A stretch of DNA of 64,000 bases, from the NCBI RefSeq assembly GCF_014083985.1, contig NZ_CP046907.1, positions 4,626,501-4,690,500 of the forward strand, in the 5' to 3' direction. This DNA comes from Streptomyces sp. SCUT-3 (GTDB lineage: Bacteria > Actinomycetota > Actinomycetes > Streptomycetales > Streptomycetaceae). Under the pieces are notes generated by a model. That model was not told where the DNA came from. It saw only the letters and a program-made list of their open reading frames with translations, and made no database searches. This document shows positions 50,554-60,240 of the stretch, piece after piece. A program made the translations under genes and the position numbers. Within the stretch, counting starts at the first letter, position 1. Each line of letters starts with the position of its first letter.

Positions 50554-50797
50554 GGGACTGCGCCCCCTGATCGCTTCGTCGGGATCGGACCGGACGCTGC
50601 GGATGCTACTCCGGCGGAGCCACCCAGGAGGAGGGTTCGGGGGCCGCGGGTTCTCCCGCGGGGCCCGTCGCCACTGCTCAAGGCGCCCGGTTCGCTCCTT
50701 CGGGTGACCGCCGGAGGCCGCGGCGCGCGGTGCGCCGCACCCCCTTGACACTCCGAACGGGACCCCCGAAGTGAGAGCGGGATAAGGGACCGACATA

Positions 50798-51418
50798 ATG
50801 TCGAGCGTGGCGACAGCAACTGCAGTAGAAACCGGGCACGCGCACCCGTCGGTCAACCGACCGAACCTCGTCAGTGTCGGAACCATCATCTGGCTGAGTT
50901 CCGAGCTGATGTTCTTCGCGGCCCTCTTCGCGATGTACTTCACCCTCCGATCGGTGACCGGCGCCGAGTACTGGAAGGAACACGCCGACGCGTTGAACTT
51001 CCCGTTCTCCGCGACCAACACCACGATCCTGGTGCTCTCCTCCGTGACCTGCCAGCTCGGCGTGTTCGCCGCCGAGCGCGGTGACGTGCGGAAGCTGCGC
51101 CTGTGGTTCGTGATCACCTTCATCATGGGAGCCGTCTTCATCGGGGGCCAGGTCTTCGAGTACTCGGAGCTGGTCAAGCACGAGGGGCTGACGATCTCGT
51201 CCGACCCCTACGGCTCGGCCTTCTACCTGACCACCGGCTTCCACGGGCTGCACGTGACGGGCGGCCTGATCGCCTTCCTGCTGGTCCTCGGCAGGACGTA
51301 CGCGGCCAGGCGCTTCACTCACGAACAGGCCACGTCGGCCATCGTCGTGTCCTACTACTGGCACTTCGTCGACGTCGTCTGGATCGGCCTCTTCGCCACG
51401 ATCTACATGATCAAGTAA
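50798..51418 (+). CDS. ctaE: Cytochrome c oxidase subunit III
   Basis: A protein of 206 residues with five membrane helices ([24 protein letters not shown] to [17 protein letters not shown]). The motif [22 protein letters not shown] and [12 protein letters not shown] are hallmarks of subunit III; the Glu in SSELMFF is the conserved lipid/proton residue. It starts the second respiratory operon, ctaE-qcrC-qcrA-qcrB. A TTGACA hexamer lies at 50745-50750 upstream, but no matching -10 at normal spacing was found. Confidence 0.95.
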   Translation: MSSVATATAVETGHAHPSVNRPNLVSVGTIIWLSSELMFFAALFAMYFTLRSVTGAEYWKEHADALNFPFSATNTTILVLSSVTCQLGVFAAERGDVRKLRLWFVITFIMGAVFIGGQVFEYSELVKHEGLTISSDPYGSAFYLTTGFHGLHVTGGLIAFLLVLGRTYAARRFTHEQATSAIVVSYYWHFVDVVWIGLFATIYMIK

Positions 51419-51474
51419 TAGCGAAGACCCGCCAGAAGACATTGACGCTGAAGATCCTGACACCGGGGTAATCC

Positions 51475-52284
51475 GTGAAAAAGCTCTCCGCACGACGGCG
51501 CCACCCGCTGGCGGCGCTGGTCGTCCTAATCTTCGCGCTCGCGGCCACCGGGGGGCTGTACGCCGCGTTCGCCCCCGCCGAGAAGGCGCAGGCCGACGAG
51601 ACCTCCCAGTCCCTCGCCATCGAAGAGGGCAAGAAGCTGTACACCGTGGGCTGCTCCAGCTGCCACGGCACCGGCGGACAGGGGACCAGCGACGGTCCGT
51701 CGCTGGTCGGCGTGGGCGCGGCCAACGTCGACTTCCAGGTCATGACCGGTCGCATGCCGGCCCAGCAGCCGGGCGCGCAGGTGCCGCGCAAGAAGGTGGT
51801 CTACACCCAGGCCGAGTCCGACCAGCTCGGGGCCTACATCGCCTCCCTCGGCCCGGGCCCCTCCGTGCCGGAGGAGGAGCAGTACGACCCGGCCGGCGCC
51901 GACATCGCCAACGGCGGAGAGCTCTTCCGCACCAACTGCGCCCAGTGCCACAACTTCACCGGCAAGGGCGGCGCGCTGACCAACGGCAAGTACGCCCCCG
52001 CTCTCGATGGCGTGTCGAACAAGCACATCTACGAGGCCATGCTGGTCGGCCCGCAGAACATGCCCTCCTTCCCCGACGGCGTCATGCCCCCGGAGGACAA
52101 GCGGGACATCGTCGCGTACGTTGACGAGATGAACGGCAAGGAGGCCACCAACCCCGGCGGCCTCTCGCTGGGTGGGTTCGGCCCCGTCTCCGAGGGCCTG
52201 TTCGGCTGGATCTTCGGGCTCGGAGCCCTCATCGTCGTCGCCATCTGGGTCGCGGCCCGGACCACAAAGGCAAAGAAGTCATGA
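51475..52284 (+). CDS. qcrC: Dihaem cytochrome c subunit of the bcc complex
   Basis: A protein of 269 residues. An N-terminal helix (HPLAALVVLIFALAATGGLYAAF) targets it to the membrane. Two haem motifs CSSCHG and CAQCHN lie in tandem cytochrome c domains, and a C-terminal anchor FGWIFGLGALIVVAIWVA follows. In actinobacteria this fused dihaem subunit shuttles electrons directly to the oxidase without soluble cytochrome c. The stop overlaps qcrA (ATGA). Confidence 0.96.
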   Translation: MKKLSARRRHPLAALVVLIFALAATGGLYAAFAPAEKAQADETSQSLAIEEGKKLYTVGCSSCHGTGGQGTSDGPSLVGVGAANVDFQVMTGRMPAQQPGAQVPRKKVVYTQAESDQLGAYIASLGPGPSVPEEEQYDPAGADIANGGELFRTNCAQCHNFTGKGGALTNGKYAPALDGVSNKHIYEAMLVGPQNMPSFPDGVMPPEDKRDIVAYVDEMNGKEATNPGGLSLGGFGPVSEGLFGWIFGLGALIVVAIWVAARTTKAKKS

Positions 52285-53345
52285 GCAGCGAGACTGGACC
52301 CAGTAAAGACGTGTCAGAAGAACACCTGCCGAGCGAGCGGGTCTCCCACGGCGCGGTGGAGCCTGCCGGCGACCCGTTCGCCGATCCGGGCCTCCCGCCC
52401 CACGAACACCGCCGCCAGGACGTCGACGAGCGGGCGGCCAAGTCGTCCGAGCGCACCGTGGCGCTGCTGTTCGTCGTGTCCATGCTGGCGACGATCGGCT
52501 TCATCGCCTCCTTCGTGGCCATCCCGGTCGACCGGATCACCTACATCTGGCCGATGGGGAACATCAGCGCGCTCAACTTCGCGCTGGGCATGACCCTGGG
52601 CATCTCCCTGTTCTGCATCGGGGCGGGCGCGGTCCACTGGGCCCGCACCCTGATGTCGGACGAGGAGCACATCCAGGAGCGGCACCCGATCGAGGCCACT
52701 CCGGAGACCAAGGCCCAGGTCCTGTCCGACTTCCGGATGGGTGCGGCGGAGAGCCAGTTCGGCCGCCGCAAGCTGATCCGCAACACGATGTTCGGCGCGC
52801 TGGCCCTGGTGCCGCTCTCCGGCGTCGTGCTGCTGCGCGACCTCGGCCCCCTGCCCGAGGACAAGCTGCGGCACACCCCCTGGGAGAAGGGCAAGCTGCT
52901 CATCAACCAGAACACCCACGAGCCGCTGCGCGCCGAGGACGTCACCGTCGGCTCGCTGACCTTCGCGGTGCCCGAGGGCCTGGAGCACGACGACCCCCAC
53001 TACATGGAGGAGCTCGCCAAGGCCGCCCTGATGCTCGTCCGGCTGGAGCCGGAGGACATCAAGGACAAGCGTGAGCTGGACTGGTCCCACGAGGGCATCG
53101 TCGCCTTCTCCAAGATCTGCACGCACGTCGGCTGCCCGATCAGCCTGTACGAGCAGCAGACCCACCACGTCCTGTGCCCGTGCCACCAGTCGACCTTCGA
53201 CCTGGCCGACGGTGCCCGGGTGATCTTCGGCCCGGCAGGCCACCCCCTGCCGCAGCTGCGGATCGGTGTCAACAGTGAGGGCTACCTCGAGGCGCTCGAC
53301 GACTTCAAGGAGCCGGTCGGCCCGAGTTTCTGGGAGCGCGGATGA
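52281..53345 (+). CDS. qcrA: Rieske iron-sulfur protein of the bcc complex
   Basis: A protein of 354 residues. Three N-terminal membrane helices (VALLFVVSMLATIGFIASFVA, ISALNFALGMTLGISLFCIG, MFGALALVPLSGVVLL) are typical of actinobacteria. The Rieske cluster site is CTHVGCPI and CPCHQSTFD (two Cys, two His), with GPAGHPLPQLRIGV as the Pro loop. It overlaps qcrC upstream and qcrB downstream by 4 bases each. Confidence 0.96.
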   Translation: MSSETGPSKDVSEEHLPSERVSHGAVEPAGDPFADPGLPPHEHRRQDVDERAAKSSERTVALLFVVSMLATIGFIASFVAIPVDRITYIWPMGNISALNFALGMTLGISLFCIGAGAVHWARTLMSDEEHIQERHPIEATPETKAQVLSDFRMGAAESQFGRRKLIRNTMFGALALVPLSGVVLLRDLGPLPEDKLRHTPWEKGKLLINQNTHEPLRAEDVTVGSLTFAVPEGLEHDDPHYMEELAKAALMLVRLEPEDIKDKRELDWSHEGIVAFSKICTHVGCPISLYEQQTHHVLCPCHQSTFDLADGARVIFGPAGHPLPQLRIGVNSEGYLEALDDFKEPVGPSFWERG

Positions 53346-54979
53346 GTACTACGACCGCAGCCGACGACAAGCGTCAGCCGGCCGGCAAGGGCGAGAAGCT
53401 CGCCGACTGGGCCGACGGTCGCCTGGGCATCTACACGATCGCCAAGGCCAACCTGCGCAAGATCTTCCCGGACCACTGGTCCTTCATGCTGGGTGAGGTC
53501 GCGCTCTACAGCTTCATCATCATCATCCTCACGGGTGTGTACCTGACGCTGTTCTTCAAGCCGAGCATGCAGGAAGTCGTCTACGACGGCTCCTACGTGC
53601 CGCTGCAGGGCATCCCGATGTCCGAGGCCTTCGCCTCCACGGTGGAGATCAGCTTCGACGTCCGCGGCGGCCTGCTGATGCGTCAGGTCCACCACTGGGC
53701 GGCCATCGTCTTCGTGGCCTCGATGCTGGTGCACATGTTCCGCGTGTTCTTCACCGGAGCGTTCCGCAAGCCGCGCGAGATCAACTGGGTCTTCGGATTC
53801 CTGCTGCTCGTGATGGGCATGTTCGACGGCTTCCTGGGCTACTCCCTGCCGGACGACCTGCTCTCCGGCACCGGTGTCCGGTTCATGGAGGGCGCGGTCC
53901 TGTCGGTGCCGCTCGTCGGTACCTACCTGCAGATGTTCCTGTTCGGCGGCGAGTTCCCGGGCACCGACGTCATCCCGCGCTTCTACACGATCCACGTGCT
54001 GCTGCTGCCGGGCATCATGCTGGGCCTGCTGGTGGCCCACCTGTTCCTGGTCTTCTACCACAAGCACACCCAGTTCCCCGGCCCCGGCCGGACGAACAAC
54101 AACGTGGTCGGCATGCCCCTGATGCCGGTCTACATGGCCAAGGCCGGCGGCTTCTTCTTCCTGGTCTTCGGCGTCATCGCCGCCATGTCGGCGATCGCCA
54201 CGATCAACCCCATCTGGTCCCTCGGCCCCTACCGGCCCGACCAGGTGTCGACCAACGCGCAGCCCGACTGGTACATGGGCTTCTCCGAGGGCCTGATCCG
54301 CATCATGCCGGGCTGGGAGTTCGTCATCCCGGGCGGCTACACGCTCAACCTGGGCGTGTTCATCCCGCTGATGCTGTTCGGCCTGATCCTCACCGCCCCG
54401 ATGTTCTACCCGTTCATCGAGGCGTGGGTCACCGGTGACAAGCGCGAGCACCACCTGCTCGACCGCCCGCGCAACCGGCCGGTGCGCACCGGTATCGGTG
54501 CCGCCTACATCAGCCTCTACCTGCTGCTCCTGGTCGGTGGTGGCAACGACCTGTGGGCGACCCACTTCCACCTGTCGATCAACGCGATCACCTGGACGAT
54601 CCGGATCGGGTTCTTCGTCCTGCCGGTGATCACGTTCATCGTGACCAAGCGGATCTGCATGGCGCTGCAGCGCCGTGACCGGGACAAGGTCCTGCACGGC
54701 CGCGAGACCGGTGTGATCAAGCGACTGCCGCACGGCGAGTTCATCGAGGTGCACGCGCCGCTGTCGCAGGAGGAGCTGTTCACGCTCACCTCGCACGAGC
54801 AGCCCAAGCCCGTCGAGCTGGAGGCCGGCACCGACGAGAACGGTGTCGTCCGCAAGGCAGGCATGGCCCAGAAGCTGCGGGCGAAGCTGTCCCGCGGTTT
54901 CTACGGGGAGGACAACCAGATCCCCAAGCCCACGGCGGACGAGTACAAGGAGATCACCAGCGGCCACGGCCACCACTGA
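53342..54979 (+). CDS. qcrB: Cytochrome b subunit of the bcc complex
   Basis: A protein of 545 residues. Haem-ligating His pairs lie in the helices with LLMRQVHHWAAIVFVASMLVHMFRVF and FYTIHVLLLPGIMLGLLVAHLFLVF. The quinol site has NPIWSLGPYRPDQ, the actinobacterial form of the PEWY region. About eight membrane helices are followed by a charged C-terminal 130 residues that extends past the canonical cytochrome b. ATG 53342 overlaps qcrA. The operon ends at the hairpin 55008-55042. Confidence 0.97.
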   Translation: MSTTTAADDKRQPAGKGEKLADWADGRLGIYTIAKANLRKIFPDHWSFMLGEVALYSFIIIILTGVYLTLFFKPSMQEVVYDGSYVPLQGIPMSEAFASTVEISFDVRGGLLMRQVHHWAAIVFVASMLVHMFRVFFTGAFRKPREINWVFGFLLLVMGMFDGFLGYSLPDDLLSGTGVRFMEGAVLSVPLVGTYLQMFLFGGEFPGTDVIPRFYTIHVLLLPGIMLGLLVAHLFLVFYHKHTQFPGPGRTNNNVVGMPLMPVYMAKAGGFFFLVFGVIAAMSAIATINPIWSLGPYRPDQVSTNAQPDWYMGFSEGLIRIMPGWEFVIPGGYTLNLGVFIPLMLFGLILTAPMFYPFIEAWVTGDKREHHLLDRPRNRPVRTGIGAAYISLYLLLLVGGGNDLWATHFHLSINAITWTIRIGFFVLPVITFIVTKRICMALQRRDRDKVLHGRETGVIKRLPHGEFIEVHAPLSQEELFTLTSHEQPKPVELEAGTDENGVVRKAGMAQKLRAKLSRGFYGEDNQIPKPTADEYKEITSGHGHH

Positions 54980-55007
54980 TCCCACGCCGATCGACTGATC
55001 GCCACAG

Positions 55008-55042
55008 CCGAGGGCCCCGGTGCACCGCACCGGGGCCCTCGG
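55008..55042 (+). terminator. Terminator of the ctaE-qcrCAB operon
   Basis: Perfect 16-bp arms (55008-55023 and 55027-55042) with a tight 3-nt loop ACC, 29 bases after the qcrB stop. Confidence 0.93.
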
Positions 55043-55115
55043 TGTCTCTGGTAGAACCTTGGGGACCCGGCCGCACCGGTCGGCGCCGGGGGAACGGGGA
55101 GACGGGGAGACGGGG

Positions 55116-56120
55116 ATGCACGGGCAACGGGGACCGGCCGCCGGCCGGAGGAACGCCACGGGCGCGGGCGGGGACGACGGAACGCCCCTGCTGCCGGTGT
55201 CGGGCGCGGTGCTGCGCGGCGATCCGCGGCTGGCGGAGAGCGTGCGGCGGATCGGCGCCGCGCACGGGGTGGACTACTTCGACGACGCGGCGGTCGCGCG
55301 GATGCTGGAGAAGCACCGCAGGACCGTGGGGAAGGCGCAGGAGGGCCCCGTGGTGTGGCTCGGTGCGCTGGTCCTGGCCGTCGGGCTGGTGTGGCTGCTC
55401 TGGGTGGGGCTCGGCGGGGCCGGCCGGACCGCCTTCGAGGACCCGGGAGCCGTCGCCGCCCGGTTCGGCCCCCCGACGGGAGTGCTGCTGCTGGGCGTCG
55501 CGGGCACGGTCGTGTTCCACCGGCGGGGGATGCGGGCGCTGCGGCACCCGGTGCTCGTCGGATACCGGCAGGTGCTGGCCACGGCGAAGGCGCACGGCGT
55601 GCCCCTGGTGTACGTCCCCGGTTGGCTGACCGGCAGCACCGGCACCCGGTCGGCGGTACCGCTGCCGGACGTGTCCGGCCCGGACGTGCCCGCTCCGGAC
55701 GTGCCCGGCCCGGACGGGACGCCCCTGCCGGCCGGGGCTCCGGGGCACGCGGGGCACGCGGGGCACGCGCGGTCCGGCGTGGTGCCTGCCGTGCCCCCGA
55801 AGCCGGCCGAGGTGGCCGAGTACGAGCGGCTCGCCTCCGGCGGCGGATGGCACGACGAAGCGGGCTGGGTCCTGCTCGCCGCGGGTGCGGTTGCGGTCGG
55901 CTGGGCGGTGCTGGAGCGGGAGCCCGTCGGGTACGCGGGCGTCCTGCTCGGTGTCCTCGGCGTGTGGGTCTGGCTGGCGGGCGCCGCGCGGGGACGCAGG
56001 GAGCGGCGCCTGCGCGAGCACGCGGTCGCGTACGTCCGGCGGTTGTGGGAGGCGCAGCGGGTCGGGGCGGCGGTGCCGGAACTGTCCGCGCCGCTGCTGG
56101 AGCTCCTGCGGGAGGGGTGA
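55116..56120 (+). CDS. Membrane protein of unknown function
   Basis: A protein of 334 residues. A Gly/Arg-rich N-terminus is followed by a soluble stretch (RLAESVRRIGAAHGVDYFDDAAVARMLEKHRRTVGK), two membrane helices near 90-140 (VVWLGALVLAVGLVWLLWVGL, TGVLLLGVAGTVVFHRRGM), a Pro/Asp/Gly-rich loop of repeated VPxPDVPGPD type, and two more helices near 255-300. The C-terminus is basic. No family is recognised with certainty; orthologues sit between qcrB and trpD in Streptomyces. ATG 55116 is preceded by GGGGAGACGGGG. Confidence 0.7.
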   Translation: MHGQRGPAAGRRNATGAGGDDGTPLLPVSGAVLRGDPRLAESVRRIGAAHGVDYFDDAAVARMLEKHRRTVGKAQEGPVVWLGALVLAVGLVWLLWVGLGGAGRTAFEDPGAVAARFGPPTGVLLLGVAGTVVFHRRGMRALRHPVLVGYRQVLATAKAHGVPLVYVPGWLTGSTGTRSAVPLPDVSGPDVPAPDVPGPDGTPLPAGAPGHAGHAGHARSGVVPAVPPKPAEVAEYERLASGGGWHDEAGWVLLAAGAVAVGWAVLEREPVGYAGVLLGVLGVWVWLAGAARGRRERRLREHAVAYVRRLWEAQRVGAAVPELSAPLLELLREG

Positions 56121-56167
56121 CGGCGCCCTGCCGCGGCGGCGCCCCGCGGGGACGGGGCGCCGTCACC
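56116..56167 (+). terminator. Hairpin overlapping the stop of the membrane-protein gene
   Basis: Perfect 13-bp arms GGTGACGGCGCCC (56116-56128) and GGGCGCCGTCACC (56155-56167); the left arm includes the TGA stop. A nested CCCCGCGGGG lies in the loop. It separates this gene from trpD. Confidence 0.75.
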
Positions 56168-56315
56168 GGGCGTCTCCGTCGTGCTGCGGACCGTCGGCCG
56201 TCGGTGCCGCGGCCGTCCGCACTGCGGTCGGCCGCCGCACGGTCGGCGGGCGCCCCGATACCCTGGCTGTGGGCGAGGAGAGCCCTTCGCGCGTACCGAT
56301 TCCCAGGAGTGGACC

Positions 56316-57380
56316 ATGAGCGTTGAGACCCCGGCAGGCGTCGGCAGCGTGGCGGCCCGCACCTGGCCGGACGTGCTGACGACCCTGCTGCGCGGCGAGC
56401 ACCTGAGCGCGGACGACTCCGCGTGGGCGATGGACCGGATCATGCGGGGCGAGGCGTCGGACGCCCAGATCGCCGGGTTCGCGATGGCGCTGCGGGCCAA
56501 GGGCGAGACCGTCGGCGAGGTGTCCGGCATGGTGCGCGCGATGTACGGGCACGCCAACACCATCGAGGTGCCCGGCCCGAGCGTGGACATCGTGGGCACC
56601 GGCGGCGACCGGGCGCGCACCGTGAACATCTCCACCATGTCGTCGATCGTGGTGGCCGGCACCGGCGCGAAGGTGGTCAAGCACGGCAACCGGGCGGCCT
56701 CCTCCGCCAGCGGCGCCTCCGACGTGCTGGAGAAGCTCGGCGTCAACCTGGAGCTGACCCCGCAGCGGGTGGCCGAGGTGGCCGGCGAGGCGGGCATCAC
56801 CTTCTGCTTCGCGGTGAAGTTCCACCCCTCCCTGCGGCACGTGGCGGCGGCCCGCCGGGAGCTGGGGGTGGCGACCACCTTCAACTTCCTCGGCCCGCTG
56901 ACCAACCCGGCGCGGGTGAAGTCCCAGGCCACCGGTGTCGCGGACGCCCGCATGGCCCCGATCGTCGCCGGGGTGCTCGCCGAGCGGGGCACCTCCGCGC
57001 TGGTCTTCCGCGGCGACGACGGCCTGGACGAGCTGACCACCACCGCCACCTCCCGGGTGTGGGTGGTCCGCGACGGGTCGGTCACCGAGACGGGGTTCGA
57101 CCCGCGCGACGTGGGCCTGGAACTGGTGCCGGTGGAGGCCCTGCGGGGTGCGGACGCCTCGTACAACGCGGACGTGGCGCGCCGCCTGCTGGAGGGCGAG
57201 CGGGGCCCGGTGCGGGACGCGGTGCTGCTGAACTCCGCGGCGGCCCTGACGGCCCTGGACCCGGGGAGCGGCACCCTGGAGGAGCAGATCCGGGCCGGCA
57301 TGGAGCGGGCGGCGGAGTCGCTGGACTCCGGTGCGGCGCTGGCGGTCCTGGAGCGCTGGATCGCGGCCAGCAACGCCTGA
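56316..57380 (+). CDS. trpD: Anthranilate phosphoribosyltransferase
   Basis: A protein of 354 residues. [25 protein letters not shown] is the phosphoribosyl pyrophosphate loop, [24 protein letters not shown] binds anthranilate, and [20 protein letters not shown] completes the site. It transfers phosphoribose to anthranilate, the second step of tryptophan synthesis. It stands away from other trp genes, as is usual in Streptomyces. ATG 56316 has CAGGAG 6-7 bases upstream. No leader peptide with Trp codons was seen. Confidence 0.95.
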   Translation: MSVETPAGVGSVAARTWPDVLTTLLRGEHLSADDSAWAMDRIMRGEASDAQIAGFAMALRAKGETVGEVSGMVRAMYGHANTIEVPGPSVDIVGTGGDRARTVNISTMSSIVVAGTGAKVVKHGNRAASSASGASDVLEKLGVNLELTPQRVAEVAGEAGITFCFAVKFHPSLRHVAAARRELGVATTFNFLGPLTNPARVKSQATGVADARMAPIVAGVLAERGTSALVFRGDDGLDELTTTATSRVWVVRDGSVTETGFDPRDVGLELVPVEALRGADASYNADVARRLLEGERGPVRDAVLLNSAAALTALDPGSGTLEEQIRAGMERAAESLDSGAALAVLERWIAASNA

Positions 57381-57398
57381 ACCGGCGGGGAGTGCGGC

Positions 57399-57427
57399 GG
57401 GGCGCCCGTCCGGCGGACGGGCGCCCC
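57399..57427. terminator. Bidirectional hairpin between trpD and the Lrp-type gene
   Basis: Perfect 13-bp arms GGGGCGCCCGTCC (57399-57411) and GGACGGGCGCCCC (57415-57427) with a 3-nt loop, 18 bases after the trpD stop. Confidence 0.92.
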
Positions 57428-57488
57428 TGCCGGGCCCGGCGCGTTCCCGCTGCCGGCCCGGGCGCCCGGGCCGGCGCCTCCCGGGGGC

Positions 57489-57770
57489 CTAGGCGTCCAG
57501 GCCGATGGCGAACGCGGCCTCGAGGTCGTGCTGGGAGTAGGTGCGGAAGGCGATGTGGGTCTCGGTGAACTCCACGCCCTCCACCTTGCTGATCCGGCCG
57601 GGGATCACCTCGGCCAGGTCCTCGTGCCGGGCCACCCGGACCAGCGCGATCAGGTCGTAGGTGCCGGTGACCGAGTACACCTCGCTGACCCCGTCCAGGG
57701 CGGCGACGGTCTCCGCGATCTCCGGGATCCTGTCGACGCTGGTCTTGATGAGCACGATCGCGGTGATCAC
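57489..57770 (-). CDS. Stand-alone Lrp/AsnC ligand-binding (RAM) domain protein
   Basis: A protein of 93 residues that is only the RAM/AsnC effector domain: MITAIVLIKTSVDRIPEIAETVAALDGVSEVYSVTGTYDLIALVRV, then the conserved late strand VEGVEFTETHIAFRTYS. There is no helix-turn-helix. Such small proteins bind amino acids and form rings, and may tune full Lrp regulators. It converges on trpD, which hints at sensing an amino acid in that pathway, but this is only positional. The start is GTG 57770. Confidence 0.88.
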   Translation of the reverse strand: MITAIVLIKTSVDRIPEIAETVAALDGVSEVYSVTGTYDLIALVRVARHEDLAEVIPGRISKVEGVEFTETHIAFRTYSQHDLEAAFAIGLDA

Positions 57771-58018
57771 GACGGACTGTCTCCTCGGGTCGGGCCGGTT
57801 GCGTGTTTCAGACTATCCGCTCGCCCGGGGCGTGCCACGGCCCGGACGGGCCCCGGCCGCCCGTGCGGGTGCGCGGACGGGAGGGGCGCGCCCGCGCCGG
57901 GAGGCCCCGGTGGCACGGGGCGGTCATTTCGGGCACGGCGGGACTCGCTGTGATCCCGGCGGGCCCCAGGCCGTAGGGTTGCGGGTGAGTGCACCAGCCG
58001 AAAGAGAGGCACAGCCAG

Positions 58019-58273
58019 ATGCCGGTTCCCCTGCCGACGGCAACCACCCGCTGGCGCTGCACCCTGTGCGGCAACCTGACCCGGTTCGACGTCACCCGCT
58101 CCACCAAGGCGGTCGAGTACGTCCACCTCGACCTGGCCGGCGAGCCGACGGTGGAGGAGCGCGAGGTCGTCAGCGAGACCGTGGAGTCCGTGCGCTGCCG
58201 CTGGTGCAACGCGGTGGACCAGGTCGAGCTGGTGGACCGGCCCGACGCACGTACGGAGACCGGGCAGGCCTGA
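58019..58273 (+). CDS. Small zinc-ribbon protein
   Basis: A protein of 84 residues. WRCTLCGNLTRFDVTRS and VRCRWCNAVDQVEL give two CxxC pairs about 45 residues apart, a likely single zinc site. ATG 58019 is chosen because AGAGAGG lies 10 bases upstream; an upstream GTG at 57989 would add ten residues without such a site. Conserved in Streptomyces ahead of the NYN-domain gene, so the two may be cotranscribed (71 bases apart). The function is unknown; nucleic-acid or protein binding is likely. Confidence 0.78.
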   Translation: MPVPLPTATTRWRCTLCGNLTRFDVTRSTKAVEYVHLDLAGEPTVEEREVVSETVESVRCRWCNAVDQVELVDRPDARTETGQA

Positions 58274-58343
58274 CGGGGGTCTTGCCACAATGGACGTCAC
58301 CGGACAGGCCCCAGGAGGCGCCGGGCGGGACTGAGGAGCGGAC

Positions 58344-59831
58344 GTGGTGGAGCGGACGGGTGAGCACCCGCCGGCGGACGGCGGCGCGGAGGAACCGCGG
58401 GACCGCCGTCCCGCGGCCGCGCCGTGCGACGGACCGGAATCCCGCGCGGCCGGCGCCCCGGAGGGTGCCGGCGGCCCGGAGGGCGCCGGCGGCCCCGGAG
58501 CGGCGGACTCGCCGGGCCCGCCGGACGTCCTGGAGCGGCCGCTGCCCGAGAGCGTCCGGCGCAAGGTGGTGGCCTTCTCGGCCGCCGAGCTGGGGGCCCT
58601 GCCGGCCGCGGAGCTGCCGTCCCAGCTGAGGCAGTACGCCCGCTTCGCCCCCGCGCGCCGCGCCCGGTTCGCGGCCACCGCGCTGGCCTCCTGCCTGGAG
58701 TCCGACGACGGCTTCCGCCTCCGGATGGCCGAACGGTTCCGTTCCGAGCAGCCCGAGCTGTCCGGGGCCCTGGAGGCCGGCGTGCCCCCGGCCGCGGCCG
58801 ACCCGGTGGACGTGGCCGCGGCCGCGTACCTGCTGCGTCCGTCCGGCTGGGTGAAGCTCGTCGTGGCGGCGGGCGAGGAGGTGGACCGCGCGCAGGCCGA
58901 ACGGGCCGGCGAGGAGACGGCCCGCGAGCTGGCCCGGCTGAAGGAGGAGCTCGCCCAGCAGCGGACCTCCGCCCGCCAGGAGGGCGAGCGGGCCCGGGTC
59001 GAGCTCGAGGCCGCCCGCAAGGAGGCGGACTCCCTCGCCCGCAAGCTGCGCAGCGCCACCAGTGACACCAAGCGCGCCCAGGCCGCCCTGCGCAAGACCG
59101 AGGCGGAGCTGGAGTCGGTGCGGGCCGCCTCGGCCGCGCAGCTCGCCGCGGCCGACAGCGAGGCCCGCCGGCTGCGGGCCCGGCTCGCCGAGACGGAGGC
59201 GGCCCTGGAGGCCGGCAGGAGGGCGGCGCGGGAGGGGCGCAGCATGGAGGACATGCGCCTGCGCCTGCTGCTGGACACCGTGCTGGACGCGGCCCGCGGT
59301 CTGCGCCGCGAACTGGCCCTGCCCCCGTCCCCGGGGCGTCCCGCCGACACCGTCGACGCGGTGGCGCCGGGATCGGTCTCGGTCAAGGACCTGGCCCACC
59401 GGGCGCTGTCCGAGGACGACCCCGCCCTCCTCGACCAGCTCCTCGCGCTTCCCCAGGCCCACTTGGTGGTCGACGGCTACAACGTCACCAAGACCGGCTA
59501 TCCCACGATGCCGCTGGACAAGCAGCGGCTGAGGCTGCTCGGCGGGCTGTCCGCGCTGGCCGCCCAGAGCGGCGCCGAGATCACCTGCGTCTTCGACGGG
59601 GCGGAGCTGGCGGCCCCGGTTCTCCTGGCGCCGCCGCGTGGTGTGCGGGTGCTCTTCAGCAAGCCCGGTGAGACAGCGGACGAGTTGATCCGCCGTCTGG
59701 TGCGGGCCGAGCCGCCGGGCCGCCCGGTGGTCGTGGTCTCCACCGACCGCGAGGTCGCCGAGGGCATCGCCCGGGTCGGCGCCAGGCCCGTCGCCTCCGC
59801 TGTTCTGGTAAAGCGCCTGAACCGTGTCTGA
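58344..59831 (+). CDS. NYN (YacP-like) ribonuclease-fold protein
   Basis: A protein of 495 residues. A Gly/Pro/Ala-rich N-terminal 60 residues is followed by a helical region (LPESVRRKVVAFSAAELGAL ...), a long coiled coil near 190-310 (ARKEADSLARKLRSATSDTKRAQAAL), and a C-terminal NYN domain: HLVVDGYNVTKTGYPTMPLDKQRLRLL with the Asp and Asn of the active site, CVFDGAEL and VVVSTDREVAEGIARVGA. Such proteins are thought to cut structured RNA. GTG 58344 has GAGGAG just upstream. It precedes the NlpC/P60 genes, separated by the riboswitch region. Confidence 0.87.
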   Translation: MVERTGEHPPADGGAEEPRDRRPAAAPCDGPESRAAGAPEGAGGPEGAGGPGAADSPGPPDVLERPLPESVRRKVVAFSAAELGALPAAELPSQLRQYARFAPARRARFAATALASCLESDDGFRLRMAERFRSEQPELSGALEAGVPPAAADPVDVAAAAYLLRPSGWVKLVVAAGEEVDRAQAERAGEETARELARLKEELAQQRTSARQEGERARVELEAARKEADSLARKLRSATSDTKRAQAALRKTEAELESVRAASAAQLAAADSEARRLRARLAETEAALEAGRRAAREGRSMEDMRLRLLLDTVLDAARGLRRELALPPSPGRPADTVDAVAPGSVSVKDLAHRALSEDDPALLDQLLALPQAHLVVDGYNVTKTGYPTMPLDKQRLRLLGGLSALAAQSGAEITCVFDGAELAAPVLLAPPRGVRVLFSKPGETADELIRRLVRAEPPGRPVVVVSTDREVAEGIARVGARPVASAVLVKRLNRV

Positions 59832-60096
59832 CCGCCCCAACAGTCCGTTCTCGCAGAGGAATTCCCTTTTGCCGGGGACAGTCGGGCCGGTGTGACGCGC
59901 GGCACATTTCCGTCCGTGCGGAGCGGGGTTCGGGAACCGAGAGTCGCACGTCCGTCACTGCTGGTGGAATTCGTGCAAAGAATTCCGGGAGGCGACGGTT
60001 TTTTCTGCGAGAGATTTGAACGGAGAGCGGCGCCGTCACTAAGGTCGGGGCCGAGTCTCTGCGCAGTCGACCGTCCATCCCGGACGGCAGCGGGGA

Positions 60097-60240
60097 CTTC
60101 CGCCGAGTCCGACATCGCTCGGAGCCGGGGAACCACATCTCCGGGGTGAATCGGTGCGAGGGCTGCCCTGACGGGTGGTGACGCGTCGTAGGGCAGCTTC
60201 CGGCCCGAACCCGACAGCTCACCCGGTAGGCGGCCGGAGG
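60097..60240 (+). ncRNA. Probable ydaO/yuaA (c-di-AMP) riboswitch
   Basis: Within the 427-bp gap between the NYN gene (end 59831) and the NlpC gene (start 60259) the block carries the conserved strings of the class in order: GGGGAACC near 60127, GGGGTGAATCGG near 60143, and CCCGAACCCGACAGCTCACC near 60203 followed by GGTAGGCGG. The ends CCGCC (60100-60104) and GGCGG (60230-60234) can pair as P1. It sits directly before an NlpC/P60 hydrolase gene, its classic target in actinobacteria, where it turns off expression on binding c-di-AMP. The rest of the gap (59832-60096) should hold the promoter; nothing else is seen in it. Confidence 0.8.

Noticed and set aside
50745-50790. TTGACA hexamer upstream of ctaE as a vegetative promoter
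   Set aside because: No acceptable -10 hexamer lies 16-19 bases downstream; the nearest A/T-rich element is about 30 bases away.
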